A DNA stretch of 64,000 nucleotides, taken from contig JAUYIE010000018.1 of the NCBI GenBank assembly GCA_030688365.1, positions 1 to 64,000 on the forward strand, read 5' to 3'. The notes under the pieces were generated by a model that saw only the letters and a list, made by a program, of their open reading frames with translations, searched no databases and was not told where the DNA came from. The position numbers and the translations under genes were made by a program. This document shows, piece after piece, positions 52,433 to 60,792 of the stretch; position 1 is the first letter of the stretch, and each line of letters begins with the position of its first letter. The DNA comes from a bacterium (GTDB lineage Bacteria; Patescibacteria; ABY1; JACQRZ01).

Positions 52433-52789
52433 TTAAAACTCGAGTCCTCCTTCGCGCGCTCCATCAGCTAGTGCCGCAACACGTCCATGATACTGATAAC
52501 CTCCTCTATCAAAGACAACTGATTTGATACTTTTCTCTGCTGCTTTTTTGGCAATAAGCATACCGACGTGGGTTGCACGTTCTGTCTTTGTTTTTTTGAG
52601 ATCCGTTGCAGAAAGCTCTTTTTCACGCGCACTCGCCATAGTACTCCCTTTCTCATCATCAATCAACTGCGCATATATCGCTTGCAAAGAACGAAAAACC
52701 GCCAAGCGTGGACGCTGTGCTGTGCCTGATATACGTGCGCGAATACGCCGTTTGCGATGAATTCGTTTATTGTTATGTGAAATAGTCAT
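52433..52789 (-). CDS. rplR: Ribosomal protein L18
   Basis: A 118-residue L18, 5S rRNA binder. RKRRIRARISGTAQRPRLAVFRS and the FDRGGYQYHGRVAALADGAREGG end are typical. Gap to rpsE 14 nt. Confidence 0.96.
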   Translation of the reverse strand: MTISHNNKRIHRKRRIRARISGTAQRPRLAVFRSLQAIYAQLIDDEKGSTMASAREKELSATDLKKTKTERATHVGMLIAKKAAEKSIKSVVFDRGGYQYHGRVAALADGAREGGLEF

Positions 52790-52793
52790 ACGT

Positions 52794-53333
52794 TTATGCC
52801 TTTGCCGTCTTTCCCGCTTTACGGCGAATTACTTCCTCTGAATATTTAATACCCTTGCCTTTGTATACTTCCGGTGGTTTCAACCGACGCAATTGAGCTG
52901 CTGTTTCTCCTAACAACTGTTTATCAATACTAGAAAATGTTACTACATTTTTCTCAACAGTAGCAGTCACACCTTGCGGTATCACAAAGGTGGTGGGATG
53001 AGAAAACCCTAAACTCAAATTCAGCCCACTCCCCCCCAGTGCCACTTTGAATCCAACACCGTTAATTTCAAGCTTTTTTTCATAGCCAGCCGTTACACCC
53101 TGTACCATATTACTAATCAATCTCTGTGACAAGCCCCATAGAGAACGATCCAGTTTATTTTCCGTATCAGCAACATTAACCTGTACTGTTGATTCATCTA
53201 TAGATACCGACACGTGAGGGTGTAATTTTTGTGTCAATTGTCCTTTCGGGCCTTTCACAGTTATCACAAAACCATCGTGTGTGATCTGTACTCCGGATGG
53301 AATTGAAATAATTTGTTTTCCTATACGTGACAT
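52794..53333 (-). CDS. rplF: Ribosomal protein L6
   Basis: A 180-residue L6: MSRIGKQIISIPSGV start and the EVYKGKGIKY signature near the C-terminus (RLKPPEVYKGKGI). The frame opens further upstream inside rpsH; Met 53333 is the family start, 4 nt after the rpsH stop. Confidence 0.96.
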   Translation of the reverse strand: MSRIGKQIISIPSGVQITHDGFVITVKGPKGQLTQKLHPHVSVSIDESTVQVNVADTENKLDRSLWGLSQRLISNMVQGVTAGYEKKLEINGVGFKVALGGSGLNLSLGFSHPTTFVIPQGVTATVEKNVVTFSSIDKQLLGETAAQLRRLKPPEVYKGKGIKYSEEVIRRKAGKTAKA

Positions 53334-53337
53334 ATAT

Positions 53338-53730
53338 TTAATGTATTTCGCATAACACTTCACCGCCCACGCCTGCATGTTTTGCTTGTGAATTGGTCAT
53401 AATCCCATGGGAAGTTGAAATGATTGCAAGGCCAATGTTATTACGAACCACGGGCATATCTCCGGCTTTTGCATATACACGACAACCCGGCGTACTCACT
53501 CTCTGAATTGATCGTATGGCAGGCACACGCCCTGACAAGTACCGCAAAGTAATCACCAATGTACGCTGTACGCTTGCTTCCTCAACACTGACATCCTCAA
53601 TATACCCTTCGTCTTTCATGACGCGAGCAATTTCTTTTTTGAGTTGAGAAAAAGGAATACGCACCGTGACTTTGTTCACGGCTGTTGCATTTCTTATTCT
53701 CGTTAACATGTCTGCGATTGGATCTGTCAT
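53338..53730 (-). CDS. rpsH: Ribosomal protein S8
   Basis: A 130-residue S8 that binds 16S rRNA helix 21 and in E. coli represses the spc operon. N-terminal DPIADMLTRIRNA and C-terminal ISTSHGIMTNSQAKHAGVGGE are diagnostic. Confidence 0.97.
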   Translation of the reverse strand: MTDPIADMLTRIRNATAVNKVTVRIPFSQLKKEIARVMKDEGYIEDVSVEEASVQRTLVITLRYLSGRVPAIRSIQRVSTPGCRVYAKAGDMPVVRNNIGLAIISTSHGIMTNSQAKHAGVGGEVLCEIH

Positions 53731-53757
53731 AATACTTGAAAAAATTAATGGGGCGCG

Positions 53758-53952
53758 TTACCAACTACTGCGTGTTATACCCGGAATGCTACCTTGTGAT
53801 GCAAGCTCTCGGAAGCAAATACGGCAGAGTTGAAAATCACGCATATACCCATGACCGCGCCCACAACGAAAACAGCGACGTACTACCCGAGTAGAGTACT
53901 TAGGTTTGATCAGTGAGCGTTGTGATTTTACGAGCTGTGCTTCTGTTGCCAT
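53758..53952 (-). CDS. rpsN: Ribosomal protein S14, zinc type
   Basis: A 64-residue S14 with four cysteines C27, C30, C43 and C46 (zinc-binding C+ type) and the C-terminal GITRSSW. Gap of 27 nt to rpsH is among the larger ones in the cluster. Confidence 0.96.
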   Translation of the reverse strand: MATEAQLVKSQRSLIKPKYSTRVVRRCFRCGRGHGYMRDFQLCRICFRELASQGSIPGITRSSW

Positions 53953-53960
53953 ATGGATAT

Positions 53961-54500
53961 TTATTCTTTAAAAGGAAATCCTAATGCTGTAAACAGCGCT
54001 AACCCTTCTTCTTTATTGTGTGCTGTTGTTGTAATAGTCACTTCCAGACCGTGCAATCGCTCTAATTCATCAGACCGTATTTCTGGAAATGCAGCATTTT
54101 CTTTAAACCCAATACTCATATTACCATGCGCATCCACATATTTTTTATCAATTCCACGGAAATCACGGACGCGGGGCAATGTCATACTAACCAGCTTGTC
54201 TAAGAAATCATACATACGCGCCTTGCGCAATGTAACTGACATCCCCACCACCATACCTTGTCGTATTTTGAAACCCGCAATGGATTTTTTGGCTTTGTTA
54301 CGGACTGGTTTTTGTCCGCTAATGGCGGATAAAGAACTTTCTGCTGTTTCAATAAACGCAGGATCTTTTGCTACTCTTCCTAGTCCGATATTGAGCGTGA
54401 TCTTCGAGATCTGCGGTACTTGATGAAGATTGCCAAAACTAAACTGCTTCATCAAGGCAGGCACCACTGTTTCTTTATATTGTTGAAAAAGTTTAGCCAT
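53961..54500 (-). CDS. rplE: Ribosomal protein L5
   Basis: A 179-residue L5, 5S rRNA binder. Typical are PQISKITLNIGLG, RQGMVVGMSVTLR, PRVRDFRGI and the ITTTAHNKEEGLALFTALGFPF end. Joined to rplX by TAATATATG. Confidence 0.97.
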   Translation of the reverse strand: MAKLFQQYKETVVPALMKQFSFGNLHQVPQISKITLNIGLGRVAKDPAFIETAESSLSAISGQKPVRNKAKKSIAGFKIRQGMVVGMSVTLRKARMYDFLDKLVSMTLPRVRDFRGIDKKYVDAHGNMSIGFKENAAFPEIRSDELERLHGLEVTITTTAHNKEEGLALFTALGFPFKE

Positions 54501-54503
54501 ATA

Positions 54504-54827
54504 TTAAATAAACGTTGATTTACACTTTTTACACAGGCGCTCTTTGCGTGTTTGCGCGCCCTCCCCATGGGACACAGCATACCCTACACGGGTAGGTTTC
54601 CCACAAGAAGGACACACTAACATACCATTTGAAACTGCCATACGCGCAGGAAAATATACCTTCTGTCCGCGTTCGCCCTTTTTAGCAGGTCTTACGTGTT
54701 TTGCCAAGACATTAATCCCTTCCACGACTATTTTTTCTTGTTCAGGAAATACACGAAGTACCTTACCGGTCTTTCCGCGATCCTTACCTGCCAATACTTT
54801 AATTGTGTCGTTTTTCTTGATTTTCAT
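54504..54827 (-). CDS. rplX: Ribosomal protein L24 with zinc-ribbon tail
   Basis: A 107-residue L24 starting MKIKKNDTIKVLAGKDRGKTG (KOW motif). C72, C75, C99 and C102 form a likely zinc ribbon at the C-terminus, a feature of many but not all bacterial L24. The open frame reaches 54944 inside rplN; Met 54827 is the family start. Confidence 0.96.
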   Translation of the reverse strand: MKIKKNDTIKVLAGKDRGKTGKVLRVFPEQEKIVVEGINVLAKHVRPAKKGERGQKVYFPARMAVSNGMLVCPSCGKPTRVGYAVSHGEGAQTRKERLCKKCKSTFI

Positions 54828-54831
54828 ATAG

Positions 54832-55203
54832 TTATAATACTTCCGGAGCAAGAGAAATAATTTTGGTAAAACCTTTCCCGCGTAATTCACGGGCAATAGG
54901 CCCAAAAATACGCGTACCACGTGGCTCCTTTGATTTTTTATCAATGATTACCACTGCATTTTCATCAAAACGGATATAGGTACCATCTTTGCGTCCATGT
55001 TCTTTGCGAGTACGCACAATGACTGCATGACATACTTCTCCTTTTTTGACCCCGCTTCGAGGCAATGCTTCTTTTATGCTCACTGTAATAATGTCACCAA
55101 TATGACCATACCGCTTCTTATAACCGCCCAGCACACGAATACACTGGATGCGACGTGCACCAGAGTTATCGGCTGAAACGAGCATTGTACGGTGTTGAAT
55201 CAT
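54832..55203 (-). CDS. rplN: Ribosomal protein L14
   Basis: A 123-residue L14 with SADNSGARRIQCIRV, HAVIVRTRKEHGRKDGTYIRFDENA and the RIFGPIARELR block. Start joined to rpsQ by TAATATATG. Confidence 0.97.
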   Translation of the reverse strand: MIQHRTMLVSADNSGARRIQCIRVLGGYKKRYGHIGDIITVSIKEALPRSGVKKGEVCHAVIVRTRKEHGRKDGTYIRFDENAVVIIDKKSKEPRGTRIFGPIARELRGKGFTKIISLAPEVL

Positions 55204-55206
55204 ATA

Positions 55207-55476
55207 TTACGGGGTAACAGTGACAGAATCAGAAGTACGGGAAAGCACACGCCATTTTTTGTGTCGAGAGATAGGACGTGTCTCAACGAATCTAATCTTC
55301 TCTCCAACTTTGTGAAGATTTTTTTCATCATGCACATGAAATCGCTTTGACACAATATAGCGTTTGCGATATTTAGGATGCACCGCCACGGTGTCAACAC
55401 GAACAACGATAGTTTTATCCATCTTGTCGCTGACGACTACTCCCTGAAATATTCTTTTTTGTGCTTTATTTTCCAT
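55207..55476 (-). CDS. rpsQ: Ribosomal protein S17
   Basis: An 89-residue OB-fold S17: GVVVSDKMDKTIVVRVD and KVGEKIRFVETRPISRHKKWRV. One nucleotide separates it from rpmC. Confidence 0.96.
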   Translation of the reverse strand: MENKAQKRIFQGVVVSDKMDKTIVVRVDTVAVHPKYRKRYIVSKRFHVHDEKNLHKVGEKIRFVETRPISRHKKWRVLSRTSDSVTVTP

Positions 55477-55477
55477 A

Positions 55478-55681
55478 CTATTTATTATTTGCTTCTTTAC
55501 TTTTTTGAGTTAAAAGAGTCAGTGATTGTGCGATCAGCTTACGCTTTTTACGAATGTCTCGCACTTTCTTTTCCTGACGTATCACCACTGCAAAACGAAG
55601 TTCACGTACCTCATCACGGCTCGTAGCAAGGACGCGCTCTATATCGTGGACTGATTGTTCTTTTAATTCATTGAATTTCAT
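55478..55681 (-). CDS. rpmC: Ribosomal protein L29
   Basis: A 67-residue two-helix L29: MKFNELKEQSV and LREL-like VRELRFAVV, then RDIRKKRKLIAQSLTLL. Between rplP and rpsQ as usual. Confidence 0.93.
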   Translation of the reverse strand: MKFNELKEQSVHDIERVLATSRDEVRELRFAVVIRQEKKVRDIRKKRKLIAQSLTLLTQKSKEANNK

Positions 55682-55690
55682 ATACCACAG

Positions 55691-56107
55691 TTATACTTTT
55701 TTTACAAACGTCGTGCGTACACATAGCTTATGTGAAGCCAAACGAAGTGCTTCTCGCGCCACTGCCTCATCAATACCCGCCATTTCCATAATCATGGTAC
55801 CAGGTCGTACAACTGTTACGTAATGGTCGACTGCACCCTTACCACCTCCCATAGTATTTTCATTACCATGAAACGTAACCGGGCGATCAGGAAATACTCT
55901 AATCCATATCTTACCACCGCGTTTGATAGAACGTGCGACTGCGCGACGGGCAGCTTCAATCTGTCGTGCTGTTACCCATGACTCATCCAGAGATTTAAGG
56001 CCGTATTCACCGAAATTGACCTCATTGCACGACTGTGCAACGCGTCCTTTGTTTCGGCCACGTCCTCTGTTCCATTTTCTATGTTTTACTTTCTTTGGAA
56101 ACAACAT
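55691..56107 (-). CDS. rplP: Ribosomal protein L16
   Basis: A 138-residue L16 starting MLFPKKVKHRKW; SWVTARQIEAARRAVARSIKRGGKIWIRVFPD and GGGKGAVDHYVTVV are diagnostic. Met 56107 sits 1 nt after the rpsC stop. Confidence 0.97.
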   Translation of the reverse strand: MLFPKKVKHRKWNRGRGRNKGRVAQSCNEVNFGEYGLKSLDESWVTARQIEAARRAVARSIKRGGKIWIRVFPDRPVTFHGNENTMGGGKGAVDHYVTVVRPGTMIMEMAGIDEAVAREALRLASHKLCVRTTFVKKV

Positions 56108-56108
56108 A

Positions 56109-56756
56109 TTATTCTTCAAAAACTTCACCTTTATAAATCCACACCTTTACTCCGATAGTACCGAAAATCGTGTGGGCGACTCCTCGGCTATAATCAATGT
56201 CCGCACGAAGCGTATGCAGGGGAATTTTTCCCCACGATAATGTTTCAGATCGAGCAATCTCCGCACCATTGAGACGGCCAGAGACGTGAACTTTCACGCC
56301 TTGCGCTCCAGCTTTTTGAGCGCGATCAAGTGCTTGCTTTAATACACGACGATACGGCATACGCTTTTCAATAGCCATTATCATTTCAAAAAGTACTAAA
56401 GCGGCATTTTGCCCTGGTTTGGTCACCTCAATGATATTGAGATTTATCAGTATCTTTTTTGATCCAAAAAATTGTTGCTTTATCTTTTGTTTCAATTGTT
56501 CAACACCTGATCCTTGTCGACCTATAATCATACCGGGAGTAGCAGAATGAACAAAAATAGTAATTGCATTATGTGTTCGTTCTATTTCATATTTGGCAAC
56601 ACCGGCATTTTTTAATTCTTTTTGCAAAAACTTTTTAATACCAAGATCCTCACGCAAGCTTTGCGCAAATTCTGCATGTCGTCGTGCAAACCATCGGGAA
56701 TTCCACCCAAACAGTATACCGACACGAAAACCTTTTGGATTAACTTTATGTGACAT
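56109..56756 (-). CDS. rpsC: Ribosomal protein S3
   Basis: A 215-residue S3: HKVNPKGFRVGI start, KH-type MIIGRQGSGVEQLKQKI, and GAEIARSETLSWGKIPLHTLRADIDY end. Joined to rplV by a single T between stop and start. Confidence 0.97.
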   Translation of the reverse strand: MSHKVNPKGFRVGILFGWNSRWFARRHAEFAQSLREDLGIKKFLQKELKNAGVAKYEIERTHNAITIFVHSATPGMIIGRQGSGVEQLKQKIKQQFFGSKKILINLNIIEVTKPGQNAALVLFEMIMAIEKRMPYRRVLKQALDRAQKAGAQGVKVHVSGRLNGAEIARSETLSWGKIPLHTLRADIDYSRGVAHTIFGTIGVKVWIYKGEVFEE

Positions 56757-56757
56757 A

Positions 56758-57354
56758 TTACCCTGCTTTGCGATTAAATATTTTCTTCATAACTCCACCT
56801 TCACCCTTCATAACTTTTTTATCCATGTGTTGCATGTGACGATGGCGACCTTCGCGACGAACATCTACCGGTTCTTGTGCATGCGATTCCTTGGCTCGTT
56901 CGGGTATTGGCACATCGACGACCTGTACTTCCGTTGCGCCCTCTGTCTTGATTGGCTCTTTGACCATTGTTGCTTCTACGGCTACCGGGGTAGTTTTCTT
57001 TGTGGTTCCTATATCTGTCTCCTTTATCGGCGCAAGAGCAACAAGAATATGACAGGAATGCTTAGCAATTGGCGCAGCACGACCAAATGCACGTGCGCGC
57101 CACCGTGATAAACTAGGTCCTTCGTTTACTCGTATACTCTTCACAAAAAGATTATCTTTACTGATTTTAAAATTATGTTCTGCGTTTGCCACGGCGGATT
57201 CAATCAATTTACGTACAGGACGACTAGCAGCACGAGGTAACATGTGCAATTGTGCAATCGCCCGGATCGTATTTTTTCCTCGCACAGAATCAACCACTAG
57301 GCGTACCTTGCGGGCTGACATACGTATATTGTTTGCTTCTGCGAGGACTTCCAT
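56758..57354 (-). CDS. rplV: Ribosomal protein L22 with long C-terminal tail
   Basis: A 198-residue L22. Residues 1-112 are the normal fold (NIRMSARKVRLVVDSVRGK, AVANAEHNF, RWRARAFGRAAPI, CHILVAL). The remaining 85 residues form a charged extension rich in Thr, Glu, Lys and His, ending KKIFNRKAG. Most bacterial L22 stop near residue 115; the tail is in frame and without stops, so it is probably real. Confidence 0.95.
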   Translation of the reverse strand: MEVLAEANNIRMSARKVRLVVDSVRGKNTIRAIAQLHMLPRAASRPVRKLIESAVANAEHNFKISKDNLFVKSIRVNEGPSLSRWRARAFGRAAPIAKHSCHILVALAPIKETDIGTTKKTTPVAVEATMVKEPIKTEGATEVQVVDVPIPERAKESHAQEPVDVRREGRHRHMQHMDKKVMKGEGGVMKKIFNRKAG

Positions 57355-57362
57355 ATAGTATA

Positions 57363-57650
57363 TTATTTCTTTTTACCTTCTTGTTCTTTTGCCATCTTAC
57401 CGCTATGACGTACAAACTTACGCGTAGGTGAAAATTCTCCCAACTTGTGACCAACCATATTTTCTATAACAATCACTGGAGTGTGCACTTTACCATTATG
57501 TACACCAAAGGTAAACCCAACCATTTCTGGTGTAATCACCGCGTCGCGTGCCCATGTTTTAATTACGGTTTTATCGTTAGCCGAAAGCTTGCTGACCTTT
57601 GCCAACAATCGGTGCTCAATAAATGGTCCCTTTTTTAGACTTCGTGACAT
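57363..57650 (-). CDS. rpsS: Ribosomal protein S19
   Basis: A 95-residue S19: MSRSLKKGPFIEHRLL, TWARDAVITPEMVGFTFGVHNG, MVGHKLGEFSPTRKFVRHS. Typical in size and order. Confidence 0.97.
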   Translation of the reverse strand: MSRSLKKGPFIEHRLLAKVSKLSANDKTVIKTWARDAVITPEMVGFTFGVHNGKVHTPVIVIENMVGHKLGEFSPTRKFVRHSGKMAKEQEGKKK

Positions 57651-57659
57651 AAATAATGG

Positions 57660-58493
57660 TTACTTGCGACGAGTAATAATGTATTTGCTGGACGCTTTCT
57701 TTTTCCTGCGCGTACGAACACCCAATGCAGGTTTCCCTTGCGGGGTCTTTGGATGCTTCAAACCAATTGGGTTGACACCTTCTCCACCACCGTGTGGGTG
57801 GTCAACTGGGTTCATAACCTTACCACGCACTGTTGGTCTGATACCACGCAAACGACTTCGTCCTGCCTTACCCCAACGAATCAAACGATGATCGGAATTT
57901 CCTACTTCGCCCACGGTAGCTAGACATTGCGCGTTAAACTTACGAATCTCACCGGACGGCATCTTGATCATCGCAAAATCTCCTTCTACAGACATAACTT
58001 TCGCTCCCACTCCTGCGGAACGAGCAACGATACCTCTTCCACCAGGATTCATCTCAATCGTGTTCACCATCATACCAGAAGGAATGTATGCAAGTGGCAA
58101 CCGGTTTCCTGCTTTGACTTCGGCTTTACCACGTGTTGCTATAATCATATCTCCGACCAGAATACCTGTCGGCGCAATCATATATGCTTTGAAACTGTCA
58201 GGATATTCCAAAAGTGCAAGACGAGCGGATCGATTGGGGTCGTATTCCAACGCAATAACACGCGCTTGTTGATCTAAGCGTGTTTGTCGAGAAAAGTCAA
58301 CCATTCGGTAATACTTACGTGTCCCTCCACCACGATGACGAACGGTGATTTTTCCTTGATTATTTCGACCTGACCGTTTCTTTTTTATCACCACCAACGA
58401 GCGTTCAGGTCGCTTGTTTGTCAACATTGAAAAATCAGCAACACTGGAATGTCGACGAGCGGGTGAGGTAGGTTTGTGAATAATTACTGACAT
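57660..58493 (-). CDS. rplB: Ribosomal protein L2
   Basis: A 277-residue L2: GRNNQGKITVRHRGGG, the peptidyl-transferase-near VMNPVDHPHGGGEG with the key histidine, and a basic C-terminus. Joined to rplW by TAATATATG. Confidence 0.98.
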   Translation of the reverse strand: MSVIIHKPTSPARRHSSVADFSMLTNKRPERSLVVIKKKRSGRNNQGKITVRHRGGGTRKYYRMVDFSRQTRLDQQARVIALEYDPNRSARLALLEYPDSFKAYMIAPTGILVGDMIIATRGKAEVKAGNRLPLAYIPSGMMVNTIEMNPGGRGIVARSAGVGAKVMSVEGDFAMIKMPSGEIRKFNAQCLATVGEVGNSDHRLIRWGKAGRSRLRGIRPTVRGKVMNPVDHPHGGGEGVNPIGLKHPKTPQGKPALGVRTRRKKKASSKYIITRRK

Positions 58494-58496
58494 ATA

Positions 58497-58808
58497 TTAT
58501 GCGTAACTCAAGTCATTGATCGTTTCACCTTTTGGTAAAGAAATCGTTGCTTTTTTCCACGAAGCACGCGTCCCTTGTGTACGACCAGTACGTACGGTCT
58601 TTCCCTGATAATTTGATATCGTAACTTTCTGTGGCATCTTTCCAAAAATATTAAAAAACGCGAGTTTTACTGAAAGCTTATTTGCGTCAGGATGCACTTC
58701 AAACGTATATACACCTTTTGTTGCAAGTGTGATTGTTTTTTCTGATACATGAGGACGAAGCATCACTTCGTAATCTCTCACTGCAAATTTTTTTGTCGGG
58801 TCTGACAT
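58497..58808 (-). CDS. rplW: Ribosomal protein L23
   Basis: A 103-residue L23, docking site for signal recognition particle and trigger factor at the exit tunnel. RPHVSEKTITLATKGVYTFEVHPDANK is typical. Start joined to rplD by TAATATATG. Confidence 0.95.
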   Translation of the reverse strand: MSDPTKKFAVRDYEVMLRPHVSEKTITLATKGVYTFEVHPDANKLSVKLAFFNIFGKMPQKVTISNYQGKTVRTGRTQGTRASWKKATISLPKGETINDLSYA

Positions 58809-58811
58809 ATA

Positions 58812-59486
58812 TTATTTATTTGCAGGAAAATAAAGTGAAACGATTTCATCAATACTCGTCGCTGACATCAATAAGTATTCTGCATGAAGCACATCTTTGA
58901 TATTTAAACTTTGTGAGCCCATCATGCGGATGTACTCTAAATTTCGTGAACTACGTTGCATTGCAGAAGAATCGCGTGGTACGACTACACCGATATGAGG
59001 GGTGCGTACTTTATCAATTGACAATGGCAATGCTTTTAAAATTTCAAATGCACGTTTTGTTTTAACAGGTGTAACATCAAAATTTTCTACTATGACCAAA
59101 TGACCTTGTCTCACCTTGTCGGACAAAACACCAAACAGTGCTTTTCTCTTCACTTTTTTATTTACTTTCATTGAAAAATTTCGGTCATTACGTGGACCAA
59201 ATGTAATACCACCTTTTCTCCAGATAGGAGAACGAGTTGAACCATGTCGTGCGCGTCCCGTACCTTTTTGTTTCCATGGTTTTTTTCCACCACCACTTAC
59301 TTCTGCTCGTGTCTTTGTGTGAGCAAGGACTTTTCGTGCGTTTGCATCTTGTGCCACAACAACAAAATGCACGAGTTCCTCTGGAATCGTAACATCAAAA
59401 ATACGAGGGTCAAGTGTGTGAGTACCCACTACACCACCTTCGTGATTGTAGACGTTGACAGACAGTTGTTGTGTTTCGTTTGCCAT
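58812..59486 (-). CDS. rplD: Ribosomal protein L4
   Basis: A 224-residue L4: TKTRAEVSGGGKKPWKQKGTGRARHGSTRSPIWRKGG tunnel loop, then VIVENFDV. E. coli L4 represses the S10 operon through its leader; whether this applies here is unknown. Start joined to rplC by TAATATATG. Confidence 0.96.
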   Translation of the reverse strand: MANETQQLSVNVYNHEGGVVGTHTLDPRIFDVTIPEELVHFVVVAQDANARKVLAHTKTRAEVSGGGKKPWKQKGTGRARHGSTRSPIWRKGGITFGPRNDRNFSMKVNKKVKRKALFGVLSDKVRQGHLVIVENFDVTPVKTKRAFEILKALPLSIDKVRTPHIGVVVPRDSSAMQRSSRNLEYIRMMGSQSLNIKDVLHAEYLLMSATSIDEIVSLYFPANK

Positions 59487-59489
59487 ATA

Positions 59490-60251
59490 TTATGTTTGTT
59501 TCGAAACTGTTTCATTTTCTTTTTTTTCTTCTGACGCTTCTGCTTCAGGTACTGGTGCTATGTCATTTTCTACAGGTGTTTCTTCTATTGTGGTTTCAAC
59601 TTTTTCTTCAGTAGAAACTACTTTCAAATCACCTTCACTTTTTAAAATCACGTAACTGTTGCGTGCACCAGGTACACCTCCTTTGAGATATAATATCTGT
59701 TCCTCATCATCAACGCGCAATACTTCTGCGCCTTTGATAGTAATCGTAGCATCTCCCATATGGCCACCCATGCGCATTCCTTTAAAGACACGTTGCACAC
59801 CACCAGCACCGATAGAACCCGGCATACGGAGCTGATCTTTGTGACCATGAGTTGCAGGATGACCGTGAAAACCATGTCGTTTCACCACACCCGCAAATCC
59901 TCGCCCTTTGGAAGTGCCTTTGACTGTTATATTATCGCCTGTCTCAAATGTATTAATATCAATTTGGTCTCCCTTGTTTACGTTTGCCGCTTGAGGTAAG
60001 GATACTTCCCTCACAAAACGAAAACCACGGCCTTCTTTCAGATTCCCCACACCTTTATAGTGTCCCGCTAATGCACGAGACACACGCTTGGTATCAAACC
60101 CCATCTGAACAGCGTCATATCCATTCCGCTCTTTCGTTAAAATATTAGTAACATAACACGCCCCGACTTTGATCGCGGTCGCGGGATGCATTTTCCCATC
60201 GTCTGTAAAAACGTGAGTCATGGCAATTTTCTTTCCAAGTATACATTTCAT
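59490..60251 (-). CDS. rplC: Ribosomal protein L3 with acidic tail
   Basis: A 253-residue L3. Normal fold to about residue 205 (GKKIAMTHVF, VKGTSKGRGFAGVVKRHGF, GSIGAGGVQRVFKGMRMGGHMG). The last 45 residues are acidic and Pro/Thr/Glu-rich (VETTIEETPVEND...). Start is the ATG 9 nt past a 9-bp hairpin; no Shine-Dalgarno. Confidence 0.96.
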   Translation of the reverse strand: MKCILGKKIAMTHVFTDDGKMHPATAIKVGACYVTNILTKERNGYDAVQMGFDTKRVSRALAGHYKGVGNLKEGRGFRFVREVSLPQAANVNKGDQIDINTFETGDNITVKGTSKGRGFAGVVKRHGFHGHPATHGHKDQLRMPGSIGAGGVQRVFKGMRMGGHMGDATITIKGAEVLRVDDEEQILYLKGGVPGARNSYVILKSEGDLKVVSTEEKVETTIEETPVENDIAPVPEAEASEEKKENETVSKQT

Positions 60252-60428
60252 ATAATGAAAGAGATCGGAAACGCATACGTACTCCGATCTCCTATAAAGA
60301 CCTGAAAAAAGTATGAGTTTTAGAAACGTATTTTTTTAATATTACTCCGTTCTTGTGTTGATCGTGCTGGCACTGCCCTTTACAGGGGTTACCCTCATAT
60401 CACCACGAGAAGTTATAACGCTCGTATC
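60252..60428 (-). promoter_or_regulatory. 177-nt rpsJ-rplC gap with a start-proximal hairpin
   Basis: The largest gap in the ribosomal cluster. GAGATCGGA (60291-60283) pairs with TCCGATCTC (60269-60261), ending 9 nt before the rplC ATG, within the ribosome footprint. A smaller CCCT/AGGG hairpin lies near 60370-60390. I see no strong promoter or U-tract. It is a candidate for translational control of L3 and the following genes. Confidence 0.5.
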
Positions 60429-60782
60429 TTACATCATTTTGATTTCAAGATCAACCCCTGCCGGTAAACTCAGATTTGTAAGCAAATCTGCTGTTTTTGG
60501 CGTAGGGTCAATAATGTCAATCAATCGCTTATGAGTCCTCATTTCATACTGATCGCGAGCGTCTTTGTGTACAAAAGTAGACGATAAAACCGTATATTTA
60601 CGCTTTTCAGTAGGTAACGGGATTGGTCCTTTGGCTGTTGCTCCACTACGTGCTACCGCGTCAATGATGGTTGCCGCAGATTGGTCTATAATTTTATGAT
60701 CATAGGCACGCAATTTTATGCGAATACGAGGTTTTTCCTCTGTTTTCTCTACTTTTTCTGTTTTTTCAGTAGTTTCAGGCAT
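60429..60782 (-). CDS. rpsJ: Ribosomal protein S10 (NusE)
   Basis: A 117-residue S10. The last 100 residues are the family fold (RIRIKLRAYDHKIIDQSAATIID, GPIPLPTEKRKYTVL, HKRLIDI). A 15-residue Thr/Glu/Lys-rich N-terminal extension precedes it. Met 60782 is chosen; upstream codons run into tuf. Confidence 0.96.
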   Translation of the reverse strand: MPETTEKTEKVEKTEEKPRIRIKLRAYDHKIIDQSAATIIDAVARSGATAKGPIPLPTEKRKYTVLSSTFVHKDARDQYEMRTHKRLIDIIDPTPKTADLLTNLSLPAGVDLEIKMM

Positions 60783-60792
60783 GTACTCGTGA

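Noticed and set aside
51867..60782. Frameshift or pseudogene in the ribosomal cluster
   Set aside because: All ribosomal frames are intact with family-typical ends; longer open frames upstream of rplX, rplF and rpsJ are chance extensions.
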